Assembly: GCA_002077065.1 (NCBI GenBank)
Contig: NAJO01000042.1
Span: 124,001-188,000 of the forward strand
DNA: 64,000 nt
Source of the DNA: Cryoendolithus antarcticus
Lineage: Eukaryota > Ascomycota > Dothideomycetes > Cladosporiales > Cladosporiaceae
Direction of reading: 5' to 3'
In this document: positions 31,306 through 43,225 of the stretch, piece after piece
Layout of the letters: each line of letters opens with the position of its first letter
Numbering within the stretch: position 1 is the stretch's first letter
Program-made: the position numbers and the translations under genes
Notes under the pieces: model-generated
The model's database searches: none
Seen by the model: the letters and a program-made list of their open reading frames with translations, nothing else
What the model was told of the DNA's origin: nothing

Positions 31306-34300
31306 GTATGGTAGCCTTTTGGCTGACCTGCAGAACATCTTCCAGATACCTTCGAGAGCGTCGATCCAGAAATCGGCCGACAACATCATCCTTGCAGCTG
31401 ACTTCGATTTCGATCCGAGCGGCGGAGTCTCAACCTTCGGCTTTCACCAGCGCCTCCACTGCTAGGACCGCTGGCTACTTGCTTCGACGTCATCACCGAC
31501 AACGCCGCTACGGCACTTTTCCCAGTCAACGATCATGTCCTTGCGCCGGCGTCATCAACACCGCCGCCTCGACACCTCTCAGTCGCCGTTCAGCGCAATC
31601 AACCGGTTCCAGGCGCCAGCGACGTCTCTAGCCAGCGCTACGCGATCCTCGGTAGGTCTCACAGCCGCATCTGTTCAGGACCTGCATCTGTGCATCACGC
31701 TGACACACTCTCGCTTTCTTAGTCGCACTTCGGTCGGTCAAATTGGCCACCCAAGTGAGAGATATGCTCGGGCGACGGAGTTGGAACAGAGCACATGGCG
31801 ATGCTGGCTTCTCTTCGGCAGATCAACTTCTCTTTCGGCTGCTGCGGTCGTAGGTGCGGGCGCGGTGTTTTCGAATCTCTGGCTGCAGAGTCAGAGACGT
31901 TCATATACTTGTATATGGCCTTTGCATCTGCATCTGTATCGTCTGATGCTCGTATATATCAACATCGGGCTTTCGCAATCGATCACCATGTGTGGTTCCG
32001 AAGCTCCGGCTCAGTCCCGCTGAATGTACTGTGCCTGCCATATGTATGTAAGCCCGGGAAGGGGAAGTCGCGGAGCCATGTTGGCCACCTGCCAGCTGTG
32101 CAACTCCAGCGAAGACTCTCACTTCCCACCTCTGCTCTCTTGTCTTCTCTCATTCGGGTTTCGTCTCGTCTTCCTGCACTCACCTTTACACGGGTTTGTC
32201 CTTGCTTCGATATCCTCGCTCGATTCGAAATGCACAGCCATCATTGACGTGCTCTGATATTTTCAAGGACCCTCGCCCGCCTTGTCACCTTCGCAACACT
32301 GCATCATGACGAAGGTGACGCTTCATTCACTCAAGTCTCATCCATATCACACAGGACACTTGCTGATGATGCTCCGCAGGCAATGTGCCACTCGCCCGCC
32401 ATCGAAGCCTACATCTCCGACGGTAGCACCGCTCGGCGAAGTCTCAGACTTGCGACTTTCACCGGCGGCACCATCTTTGGCACAAGCGGCTACTCCCCGA
32501 TTGTCATCACCAACCCCGCCTCCGCGTTGATCGACCCGATCCCCGCCAGCAACACCGACAGGCTTGCCCGCCGCAGCTGCTCGGTAAACCCCAAGACCAC
32601 GATACCCTCGATACCACAACAACGCCGAGCCAAACTGCCCCCGAGCCCACAAATCCCCAAATCCCAACAAAGCCTTCGATTTCCTCTCAGGTACGTCACG
32701 AGGAAGTCCGATCTAGTCAAAAAGATCAACACTCGCATCACCCACCCCTTTGCACTCTCATGGACGCGTCAGGACAGTATCTGTAACCCACGGGAAGATC
32801 GCCAGCTCGCTGACCAATAGCTTGTCTGGTCATTGAGGCGTCCTAGATCAAACAGTACCGACCACTCAGCACAGGCGTGTCAGATCTTCAAGATCCCATG
32901 CAGTTGCAGGCTGGAGCGTAGACTCCTTCCAGAGTGGCCAACAAGCTTCATCGGGCACTCATTCCTCTTCGCACTCGCACTCCACCGCACTCGTGGCGTA
33001 CGTCCCACTGTCAGCTTTTTGCTGACGGTGGTATTTCGATCTGCAGGTTCTCGAGTTCGCACTCAGTCACCGACTCATTGTTGTCTCCGGTGCGACTCCT
33101 TCGCCTCGACGTCGCCCGTCCCAGGCACGACATCTCCGCTCTAGGCTATCCCATCATCGATTTGTATTTCCCCGCGCGACATCAATCTCTGCCGCGGAAG
33201 ATCACTACCATATCGACACCTCGGATGGCCTGCTGGAAGCTCTTCGCTGCCCAGCCCTGGACATCACCAAAGCAAGTTTCTTCCATAGTCCCAATGTCCC
33301 ATCTAGCGCACGATGATGAATTGTTACGACTTTCTGACCCCTTTCATTGCCTGCGGGCTTGTTGGACTTGGGGCGTTGCCAGATATGGGGGTGTTTGAAT
33401 CTGGGGGATATCATCTGGGGATTCCATGATGACACACAGAACTGGCGATCGTCACATTGCCCTGATAAAGTGCTTCTGCTTTTTTGATCCGGTTGTTTTC
33501 CTTTGCTGGCGGCCCCTGGCTGACCAGCTAGACTCTCATCTAGGTTTTCTCGAACGGAAGGCTTCGGCGCTGAGCCACCTGTGTCGCTCCACCTTTTCCG
33601 AGATAGTCCGTCGAAGCATCGATGATCCGGGCTCCAGTGGCAAGTCAGCCTGCAATGCTCAATGCTCGGTGAGTCTTCCCCCTTTCTTTCCCTCGTCCGA
33701 TGGACAGTGTACTGTCATTCTCACATTTTTATTCGCGAGCCTCCACGCCAGCGACGGAATCTGAAGTGTGATAGGAGCGGCTCGGGGGTTCTCTTCCTTA
33801 CATGTCGCTGCATTGCAGAGTTGGCTGACTTGATACACCTTCGTCCAGGATCGCCGAAATTCGACGGACCGCTCACCTACGGTAGAACCGTCCAGACCAT
33901 CGAAGTCCATCATTGATCGCGTGGCAAGGGCCGATGACGCTACGAAGTGAAGGCTGTGGTGAGGAGGCTTCGCACGCAGACTTTGATCTGTCGACTCGGC
34001 GGCTGACTAGTGCCATCATCAACCGGCTACTCGACAGTCGACAGATCGTACCAACTGCCCAATCATGTTGCGGCGAGACCGTCCACATCGTGCAAAACCG
34101 CGACGTTGTACCCCGACCGCGCGATCGGCATCGTGGCTGTGGTGAAGAGGCTCCGCGCGCATGTCTAACCCAACAGGAAGAACCGTAGCGCGGTGGAGAG
34201 TTGGAGGAGTCACAGTGATGGCGAAGGGTTATGTATATTGAATGCAGATGGCGGTAGCGGATACTTGTGCGCTCGGTAGAGCGGGAAGTCGTGTACTGGT

Positions 34301-34835
34301 AGCCAGTAGCCGTAGCCTCAACGTGCATCGTACCATCATCTCGTCTGACAGCCATCCAGTGGTGATGCACGCTCTGGTCATGATCAGCAATATGCGATGG
34401 CCTCATCTCATTTACCTTTATCTTCGGGGGAAAATCAGATGTGAGTGCAACCACAGTTGATGTGAAGATGCTTCATCGAGCAGCTGAGCAAGTATGCTAC
34501 ATCACCGCAATGACCGTAACGCTCCTTGCGCACGTTACTCGCATCATTGACTTCATCGCGAGTTTCGTTCGGGTGGGAGGTCTTGCTGATGATCCATGCG
34601 CTTCCATGTGTGTTGGCGGCATGTGAATGACTAATCAGGCAACATCTCCAGCCTAAGGCATGATCACATCAACGTCAATCAAACAGCTCTCACTCGCCCG
34701 CTTCTGCCTTGTCACCTTTGCTTAGTGAGGCTCCTTGGTCGATAATCCGTAGCATCATCTCCTTTTGCTGTTTCCATACATTGATCGGAATCGCACCACT
34801 GGACTCCACTTCCAACACACTGATCCCACTTCGCA

Positions 34836-37800
34836 ATGGCGGATCAAGAGATGACAGACGCGGATAAGGTATATCTCGTGAGGTATACCATGTGACTTCG
34901 TGCGCTGACAGGCGATCAGATCCGTATGAAGCGTCTTGCAAAGCTGGGTGCAATACCGAGCAATAGTGCACCCTCCACATCGACTTCACCTCCAGAGCAA
35001 TCGAAGCCTAGCTCGCCACCTGTCTCGCAATCCAACGCAGCGCCAGTCCCCGCAAACCTCACAGCAGCAGCCAAATCTGAGTCACCACGACCTCAGATCA
35101 AGATCTCGCCTCGGCCATCGAGTCCGCCGAAGCGAGAGAGAGATGGATCCGAGAAGCCACGGGTGGCTTCGGCCGCAAAGCCAAGCGAGTCGCTGGAGCT
35201 GTGGCAGGATAGGATGCTGCGACAAGTATTCCGTGTGACGCTCAAGCTGGAGGAAGTAAGGGACACACATGGTCATGCACTTGTGCTTCTGGCCAGCACA
35301 CGTGACGATCTGGAGCAGGTCGGATCGCCACTACTGCTGGATGTTGAGGTCGTGGAGTCAGCCATATCGGAAGCGGCATCTCATGCGCCGAAAGGCCAGC
35401 CGTTTGAGTACCTTCTCACATGCTTCAAGCGGATTTCGAGAGCGATACGCAGTACGAAGTATACTGGACCAGAGGATCCGAGGCACAACGTTCTTGCTGA
35501 GACGAGACGACTATGTATGAGCTACTGCATCTTCGCAGTGACGATGCCGGATATGTTTGGCGATAATGTGCCGTCTGGAAACGTGCTGGTCAATCACATG
35601 CTGAACGATCCAGAGTCGGACTCTGGCATCTGCTTCGATTTCCTGACTGAAGTCAGCTCGCGGATGGACGAGGACGACAGCATCAAGGAAGAAGTGGTGC
35701 GCGCAGTCGAGGAGCTTAGTCGGCAGCTTTCGACAAAGAGCATGCTGGGCGAGGAGAGGATGTACGTGAATGCATTACGGAACTTCTTGCGCTTCCCGAA
35801 GATCGTGGAGGCTATCACGGAGTCGCCGACGTTCTTACCGGACAACATCGCTGCACAGGATATCGAGACTGCGTCGCTACTGGGTCCGTTCTTCAGACTT
35901 TCGCCCATGCAGCAAGAGGTGGCGAGCAACTACTTCTCAGCACCGAAGACACGAGATCGAGGCTTCATCGCGAACGCACAGGATGCGATACGATTGACTC
36001 TGCGGACATATCAGCTCGATCTCTTCCAGATTGCGAACACGATCATACGTGCAGGCGCAGCTCCAAGGGAGCGTCTTCTAAACTGGTTCGCGCTGTGCGT
36101 GAACAAGAACCACAAGAAGCGAGCTATGCGGGTAGACCACAAGATCGTGTCAAGTGATGGCTTCATGGTCAACGTCACCAATACACTCGACCAGCTTTGC
36201 GATCCGTTCATGGACGCGTCATTCGGCAAGATCGAGAGAATCGATGTCGATTACCTCCGCCGATCGCCTCGAGTGGACATTACGGAAGAGACGAAGATCA
36301 ACATGGATCAGAAAGGGAGTGATGAATTTTACGCGAGCAAGGCTGATGGGACGAGCAACTTCATATCCGAGCTGTTCTTCTTGACTGTGGCCGCACATCA
36401 CTATGGTACTGAGGCTGCGCAGACGAGGATGGGCAATCTCCAGAAGGAGACGAAGCACCTTGAAAAGAATCTTGCCGGGTTTGAAGCGGAGAGGCACAAG
36501 TATGCTAGTGTATGTTCCCATCAACCATGGTGCATTCCGAGCGAGGAGCTGACGAGTGGTACAGGACCCGCGATACCTTACTCGATTCGAGGCTGAGCTC
36601 GCGAAAATGAAGAAGATGATAGACGACAACTGGTCGACCATTCACGCGACTAACGGCGTACTTCTGGACGACCTCAATCAAGCTCGATCCATGCAGTTCA
36701 TGCGCTACGTGATTGTCTGGCTCCTCCGACTAGCGTCTGGCCGCGAACTCCCGAAATCCAAGCTCGAGCTACCTCTGCCAGCACAACAGTCAGAAGTCTT
36801 CAAAGCTCTGCCTGAGTACTTCCTCGAAGACATAGTCGACAACTTCAAGTTCATCACGCAGAACATCCCGCACATCCTCACCCCGCAACAATGCGAAGAG
36901 ATCGTCCAAATCTGCATCACCTTCCTACGCAACTCAGAGTATGTCAAGAACCCTGGCGTCAAGCATGGTCTGGTGTCCATCCTCTTCTACGGCATACAGC
37001 CATTCGGACATTACTCTCGCGGCGTACTTGGAGACATCCTCATCGGCTCACCCTTTGCGCAAAAGTATCTCCTCCGCGCGCTCATGAAGTTCTACATCGA
37101 AGCCGAGTCTACTGGGTCCCACACGCAGTTCTACGACAAATTCAACATTCGCTATGAGATCTTCCAGGTGATAAAGTGTATCTGGGCGAACACACTTTAC
37201 CGGGAGAACCTACGCAAGGAAGCGAGCGTGGATACAGACTTCTTCGTCCGCTTCGTCAACATGATTATCAACGACGTCACGTTCTGCCTCGACGAATCCT
37301 TCTCCCGCTTCGTGAAGATCCACGATGTCAGCAAAGAGATTGCCGAATGGCCTGTTCTTGCCTCGATGGATGAAGCCGAGACAGAGCGCCGCAAGCAGCG
37401 CGAAGAGCTGCTGGAGGAGAACAAGCGGAGTGCAAAGTCCTACATGGGTCTCGCGCGCGAATCGATGGAGACGACCATCCTCTTCACCTCCACCCTCCCC
37501 GAAGCCTTCACCATGCCCGAGATCGTGCAGCGCCTAGCAGATATGCTGGACTACAACCTCGACTCGCTCGTGGGCAGCAAGCGCAAGAACCTCCGCGTCG
37601 ATAATCCAGCGGAATACGGGTTCAATCCGAAACAACTCCTCTCGGACTTCATGGCAGTATACGTCAATCTCAGTGAGCGGCAGACATTCATCACCGCTAT
37701 AGCGAGGGACGGGAGGAGTTACAAGCCCGAGAACTTCACCGAAGCGCCCCGCCTCGCAGCTGGCCTGAAGTCGCCTGAAGATCTCGCCACTTTCGCATCC

Positions 37801-38133
37801 CTCGCCTCCGCAATTGCCATAGTAGCCGAAGCAGATGCGCAAGAAGAAGACGACCTCGGCGAGATTCCGGAGGAGTTTCAGGACCCGCTCATGGCGACGC
37901 TCATGTCCGATCCCGTCATCTTGCCCACTTCGAAGAACGTCATCGATCGCAGTACGATCAAGAGCTACTTGCTGAGCGATTCGAAGGATCCGTTCAATCG
38001 GCAGGAGCTGAAGATTGAGGATGTTATTGACGATACTGTAATGAAGGCGAGGATTGACGCGTGGAAGGTGGAGAGGCGGGAGACGGTGAGGAGGGAGAAG
38101 GAGGAGGGGAAGATGGATGTTAGTGAGGGGTGA
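34836..38133 (+). CDS. ufd2: Ubiquitin chain-elongation factor E4, Ufd2 (U-box)
   Basis: U-box E3/E4 ligase that extends ubiquitin chains for Cdc48-linked proteasomal degradation. Three exons: 34836-34868 (MADQEMTDADK), 34920-36509 and 36565-38133, introns 51 and 55 nt. They total 3192 nt in phase, 1063 residues (yeast Ufd2 is 961). The first tiny exon supplies the conserved start leading into IRMKRLAKLG. A disordered Ser/Pro stretch follows, then the large helical Ufd2 core with NPRHNVLAETRRLC-like, GPFFRLSPMQQEVASNYFSA, FVNMIINDVTFCLDESFSRF and NPKQLLSDFMAVYVNLSERQ. The C-terminal U-box (about 977-1047) reads EFQDPLMATLMSDPVILPTS, VIDRSTIKSYLLSDSKDPFN and RQELKIEDVIDD, with the ring-less U-box pattern intact. 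Both introns are needed to keep the frame. Confidence 0.93.
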
Positions 38134-38568
38134 ATGATGACTAGTGCTGGATGTCGAGAGCGGGAAAGACGGCTAGTATGAGGCGGGCGTGATGACGAGC
38201 AGTTGATGATGACGAGCACGAGAGACGAAGGCATTCGGCATATATTGGCTAGATCAGGTCACGAATGCCTTGCGGCTCAATAGACCAGCGTACCATCGCG
38301 CTGCGATGCCGTTTCCACGACATGCACGCGATATGCCGAGCTTGCATCCTTCAGTGTGGCGCTTCGTCCACCCACCGCGCACAAGTAAATGATGAGCGGG
38401 CAATCTCCGCGGCGGTCTATGCCAGCCACTGAGATCTTGCCCGCTCGTACACCCATCATCATCCCCAAAGCCCAGCCCAACGCCATCGCACAAAACGCTC
38501 GTCGAATTCCGCCCAAGATCTGAGCAACCGCTTCTGAAAACTCCACAGCACAGAAAAGAGTCTTCCTT
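38134..38568. other. Convergent 3' flank ufd2 / J-protein
   Basis: 435 bp. ORFs on the minus strand overlap here, but they start inside the J-protein terminator region and look non-coding. Confidence 0.35.
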
Positions 38569-39834
38569 CTAATATCTATACCCATAATTAACCTGATACC
38601 CCATCCCCTCCAACTTCCTGCAGCTTGGGTTCTCAATCCTCATAGCCCGCTGATGCCTCTCCTCGTCCCTAAAAAAGAACCCTTGCGCCTCCTGCACAGC
38701 CCGTTGTTTCTGCGCCTGCTCTCTTTCGCAATCCGCGCTCAAGACTTGCACGTACCGTCCTTCCACGTATTTATCCAGCTCTTTCCACTTCTTGCTCGTG
38801 TACTCCGCCACGTCGCTCGGGTTGACGAAATAGTTGACGCCCATGCGGGGAGTGGTGTGGGCGTATGTTTGCGGGGGAACGGCGGCGTCGAAGCGCACGG
38901 AGGGGTAGGTTTCTGACGCGCCGGAGAGGAGGGACGACAGGAGGGGCAGCAGGAAGAGGAGGAGTAAAGGGAGGAGGGATTGCAGGGCGCGGAGGGGTGA
39001 TGTGGCTTCTGCGTTCGCGGCGTGGGCGTCGCCTCGGGGTCGCCGCTGTGGGTTCTGGCCGCCAAATTGGCGCACGCGGACGCCAGGGCCGCCGCCGACA
39101 TTGAAGACGAAGCCGGGTTGGCCTAGACATTTGTCAGTCCCTGCTTCACAACTCCCACTGCTAGCTGATCACTTACCGAAACCTCCGAATGGGCCCCCAA
39201 ATCCGCCACCTCCACCCCCAAAGAATTGTCGGAAGAGTTCCTCCGGACTTATCTCCTCTTCGTTCATTCCCCTTCCTCCGCCTCCACCTCCGTGTCTTTG
39301 CGATGCGAAGCCCGAGAACGGCGATGCGCCTGATGCACTGCTTTGCGAGAAGCGCGCGTCCGGGTCACCGCCGTATTTGTCGAACTTCGATTTCTTGTCG
39401 GGGTCTGATAACACTTGAAAGGCTCGGGATACCACTGTCAAAGTCCGTCAGCGCTTCGCCCTTTGCAAATCCTTCAGAATCTGTCGCTCCAAGCCCTGTT
39501 GCTCTCCAACGCCCCCTCCCCCTCTGCTCCTCCATTCTCCTTCCCTCTGCGTGCCTGTTCACCCTACACTCAACGATCCAATCCACTTACACTTAAATGC
39601 CTCATCACTCCCCGCAAACCCATTCTTATCCGGATGCGTCAATAGACTCAACTTCCTATATGCCTTCTTGATCTCCCCATCACTGCACGTGCTCCTCACA
39701 CTCTCCAAACCCAGAATATCATAAAACTCCGTCACCTTGCAGCGCTTCACTCTCAGCACCGCGGCTTTTTGCTCGGGAGTGTAGGACCGTGTGGAGGAGC
39801 CGTCGTTGTGGGTGTGAGGTTTCGAGGTGGACAT
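38569..39834 (-). CDS. ER-membrane J-protein (Hlj1/DNAJB12-like, DUF1977)
   Basis: Hsp40 co-chaperone anchored in the ER membrane, acting with Hsp70 in ER-associated degradation. Three exons (minus): 39834-39591, 39434-39177 and 39122-38569, introns 156 and 54 nt. They total 1056 nt in phase, 351 residues. The J domain (about 30-110) begins [20 protein letters not shown] and contains the HPD triad in [11 protein letters not shown]; it continues over intron 1 into [21 protein letters not shown] Gly/Phe-rich linker follows ([16 protein letters not shown] across intron 2), then a hydrophobic anchor ([19 protein letters not shown]). The DUF1977 lumenal part has [31 protein letters not shown] and the closing [14 protein letters not shown]. 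The ATG at 39834 is preferred; an ORF extension to 40062 is unlike any J-protein N-terminus. Confidence 0.88.
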
Positions 39835-40346
39835 CGCAGGAGGGGTGGAGTGTGGTGTGCGCCGCGGCGCGGGGTGGAGGGTGTGGGGTCCGACGCAATG
39901 GGCGGCTGTGGCATAGAAGTAGGAGGGAGGAGTGAGGGAGTCTGGCAAAGTATCGAGGTAATGGGAGAGTGCAATGCCCCAGATCGGCGTAATTTCTGTC
40001 GCCTTATCGACACGAGCGAGACGAGGCCAGATCTCGAGTCGCATGCGCTTGACATCGGCCACGGAACGCTACTTCTCCGTGCACGGGAATCTGACTGAGA
40101 CATGCATGGGAGTCTCACATATTCCGACCATCTCCCAATGGCTGCAGGCCATCCTCAACCTCATGTACAACGATAGTCATGACCGAGTGTGGAAAGAGGC
40201 ATACTGGCGCATGCCCTTCTATGCTTCGTCAATGGCGCCATGAGTGATCCCTAAAGTTTCTAGCCAGAGAGGCCTTCCCACGAGAGCATTGGTTGCTCAG
40301 GACGACCCCTATACACGTGTACATACTCTCAGGGCAGATTACGACC
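39835..40346. promoter_or_regulatory. Divergent intergenic region J-protein / DMT transporter
   Basis: 512 bp between head-to-head genes. Both promoters lie here. No other feature was recognised. Confidence 0.35.
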
Positions 40347-41675
40347 ATGGAGCCAACGACCGAGACCCAGCAGCCCTTACTGGACGATGATTCCTCCTCG
40401 GACTCCGGAATCGAAATGACCCGCCTGCACAATGGCCTGCCCTCACCGTCCCTCTTGAGCACTCAAATAACCAAGCCGGTCCCAATCCTCCACATCGCTC
40501 TAGCATTACTGGTCACCATCGCCGGCTTCGTGATCAATACGGAGTCCGCGGCGTATTATGAGGATGTTTTAGGCTGGAAGAAACCCTTCTGCAGTCTCTA
40601 CATAATGCACTCCTCGCTCGCCCTCCCCTGGGCCTGCCACCTGCTCTACAGCCGCCTGTCCTCACAGCGCAAAACTTACAAAACCTGGGTGCGAGATTAC
40701 AACAACGACTTACGCGCTGCGATCTCGGGAATTGAGGCATTCGCCACAGCTGGGCCGGCTATGGTTTGGAAACGCAGTGGCTCGCTCGGCGGACCGCTAG
40801 ACTACCTCGCTACAGCCATGGCGTTGGTGACGGTTGTTTTGACTGTGAGTGGTATGGCATGGTTCGTTGCCCTGGTCTGGACGACTCCGGGGGACCTCAC
40901 GGCAATCTACAACTGCTCCACTTTCTTCGCCGCTGTGTTCTCGGTCCCCTTACTACGGCAAAAGTTGAGCGGTGCGAGTACTGGTGCTGTCGCGCTGTCG
41001 ATCATAGGCACGTTCATCATAGCCTATGGCGACACGACGGCTGTTCACATCGAGAGCGAAGGGGAGGGAAAGGTGGGCACGAGGAGACTGCTGGGAAATG
41101 TGGTGAGTTCGGTGGGCGCTGTGGCGTTTGGATTGTATGAGGTGCTGTTTAAGAAGTATGCGTGCTCTTCCAGACCTGCCGGGTCAGTGGCGAGTCTGCA
41201 TCTCACGTTCGCCGCCTCGGCGTTGACAGGGATGTATACTTTCTCGACGTTTTGGGTGGTACTGCTGGTGCTGCATATAGTTGGGATTGAGACGTTTGTC
41301 ATTCCGAGTCTGTACGTGGCTCTGTGGATTGCTATCTCGGTGCTGTCGGGTGCTAGTAAGACTTTTACTGCTGTGTCCATCGCTGAGAAACAAGTCATGC
41401 TGATTGAGATGCAGTTGCCATGACCTCGCTGCTCATCCTGGTAACATGGACGAATCCGGTCTTCTCGTCCGTCGCTTCTGTGTAAGCAGGACAGGAGCTT
41501 CCTCGGCGAGGCATCGTGCTGACAGTGCCACAGGCTGAGCGTCTTCTTCGTTGCGATAGCAGACTGGCTGCTGTTCGGTCTCGTGCCTTCGGTTCCGACG
41601 TACGCCGGTGGCTTGATTATCATCGTCGCATTCGTTCTTATGGCTAGAGAGGAGGTTGGCCATGGCAAGCGATGA
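40347..41675 (+). CDS. Drug/metabolite-transporter (EamA-like) membrane protein
   Basis: Multi-spanning transporter of the DMT superfamily. Exons 40347-41355, 41415-41481 (67 nt) and 41534-41675, introns 59 and 52 nt, total 1218 nt in phase, 405 residues. After an acidic N-terminus (MEPTTETQQPLLDDDSSSDS) about ten hydrophobic helices follow, e.g. LHIALALLVTIAGFVINTES, MALVTVVLTVSGMAWFVALV, ALSIIGTFIIAYG, VVSSVGAVAFGLYEVLFKKY and FSTFWVVLLVLHIVGIETFV. The spliced C-terminus reads LSGAIAMTSLLILVTWTNPV, SVASVLSVFFVAIADWLLFG and PTYAGGLIIIVAFVLMARE. The YNCSTFFAAVFSVPLLRQKL segment is typical of EamA repeats. Substrate is unknown; metabolite, nucleotide-sugar or thiamine-type transport are all possible. 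Without splicing the last two helices are lost. The upstream ATG at 40293 adds 18 non-conserved-looking residues. Confidence 0.8.
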
Positions 41676-43225
41676 GACGCTCATCAGGAAGTTCGTCAAC
41701 GCCATGACCTCAAGCCCCGGGAACATGTACTGTGGAAGCCGGGTCGAGAAAGCCTGGAGACTCAACACAGTATGCGGGGCAACTTTCGGACTCCTAGGTG
41801 CGACATGGTAAAGAGAGGGATTCCGATTCAAGCCATCCCGGTCCGAGCGCCTGCTGAAGCCATCAAGTCGTATAATCGTCAGGTCCTCTACGTCAAGACA
41901 ATCTCCTCGGGCAGGTCAAGACCAGGCGACTCTGGCTCCGTCGCCGCTCGGGAATCAGATCGAGCCGACTAGACCGACTCCGGGCTCGAGTACCACATCC
42001 TACTGCCGTTGCCGTCGGTGCTCGCCTTGCGCTCGGGCTGGAGCACTCGCGGGAACGCGAAGGAGAAGTATGCGAGGAGTCCGAGGAGCGCGAAGCTTGA
42101 GAGAACGTTTCCGTCGCGGCGTCCAGCTGCGGCGGTGCAGTGAAGATGTCGAGTTGCAGCATTGTAACTGGGAAAGCCATGTCTGTTGTACTGCTGATTG
42201 GCTAGCCGCAGATGTAATGCAAGGTGGAATGCGTGAGTAGGGTCAAGCTTGGAGACCTGAATGGTGCTAAGAGGGGCTTTTGCTGAGAAGAATGTTCCGT
42301 GAGAAGGACCTTTGCCGAGAGGGAGCTTCGCTACTACGTTGATTCACATATAGAGAGCTGGCAGTGAAGACGAGGTTGAAGATAAGGCTAGCTGAGTGGC
42401 AGAAGCTCCTGAGCGGTCACGCGCGAGGGTGGTCAGAGCTATAAAGCTACCGTGCAAGCCACACGAGAATGGCGGTGTTCCGAAGTCAAGGCTCGCGGGA
42501 CTCCGATGCATGGACATTTCATATTACCACCTGCACTGACTGAAGATCACGACTAGGTATGGCACGTTGATTAATGACGCAGGTAATGGCCATATGAATG
42601 TGTGCGTGGCCTCGCGCTTACAATTCGTTTCACGCGTTCGCGGCATGTTTCAGGCGTCGGCGATGTGATAGTCCCTGAAGAGGTATGTGTATGCGGCGAA
42701 GTTATTCAAGTCGCAGTGCCATTTCGATCAGCAGTCTGGATGTAATCCGAGAGTCGAACCTCGGGCTCATGATCTGGTGGTCGTCTTGGAGTTGAGGTCT
42801 GGTCGTGGCGTGAGGCGGTTGTAAGGTCTGGCGTGGCGGTTCCATGATCTGGGCTCGCCTGCGGATTGTCTCACTGAGGCACGTGTTGATGTTCACGTAA
42901 GTCTAGATCAGCATAGACGATGGCATAGACCAGGGTCGCAAGACTTCTGACGTACAGGCGTCGTAGTAAGGCTGCACATGAGACGATTTGTCCGTCTTTG
43001 TCTGCCCGGCCCTCTCATCAACCAAGCTTCCGCCGCCTTCGGCTGCTCGGTGCCAAGACTCGCGACATCAAAGCGTCCCGCACTGAGGTGCAGCAGCACC
43101 CAGTCCTTGAAGCAATCTTGATCTTCATTCACTACAGTCTCCTTGGTGAAGCACACAACATCACGCCAGACTGCAGGACAGTCACAACACATCTAGGATC
43201 GGATTCCATCGGCTTGCTTGTCGCC
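41676..43225. other. Gene-poor stretch (1.55 kb)
   Basis: No supported gene. On the minus strand (about 42110-41965) a frame encodes a short hydrophobic helix (NVLSSFALLGLLAYFSFAFP) followed by RVLQPERKAS and a stop. No start ATG is visible in that frame, so a spliced micro-protein is possible but not supported. The last ~200 bp are the sts1 promoter. Confidence 0.35.

Larger units (their letters stand above)
28331..34835. other. 6.5 kb gene desert with decayed repeats
   Basis: No ORF here shows a recognisable domain; all are short, overlapping and Ser/Arg/Pro-rich. The stretch holds short diverged direct repeats (30469/30796, 30617/31191 with a relative near 34780, and 33954/34132). It also has a degenerate TGCC-rich short repeat at 29280-29720 and long pyrimidine-rich tracts. 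It looks like decayed transposon or duplicated sequence. The last ~200 bp must serve as the ufd2 promoter. Confidence 0.55.

Noticed and set aside
31206..32023. Search for reverse transcriptase, integrase or transposase signatures in the desert
   Set aside because: No YxDD, DDE or HHCC-like motif was seen in any frame, so no specific transposon class is called.
32934..33398. 154-residue plus-strand ORF in the gene desert
   Set aside because: Low-complexity, no domain; overlaps other equally long ORFs and lies in repeat-rich, non-coding-looking sequence.
42735..42790. T-arm-like CCGAGGTTCGACTCTCGG on the minus strand, suggesting a tRNA
   Set aside because: No matching acceptor stem, D-arm or anticodon arm could be built upstream; probably chance.
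42998..43225. N-terminal 76-residue extension of sts1
   Set aside because: Composition is shadow-like, and the family-typical start is MNTLIFNHPLGAPH at 43226.
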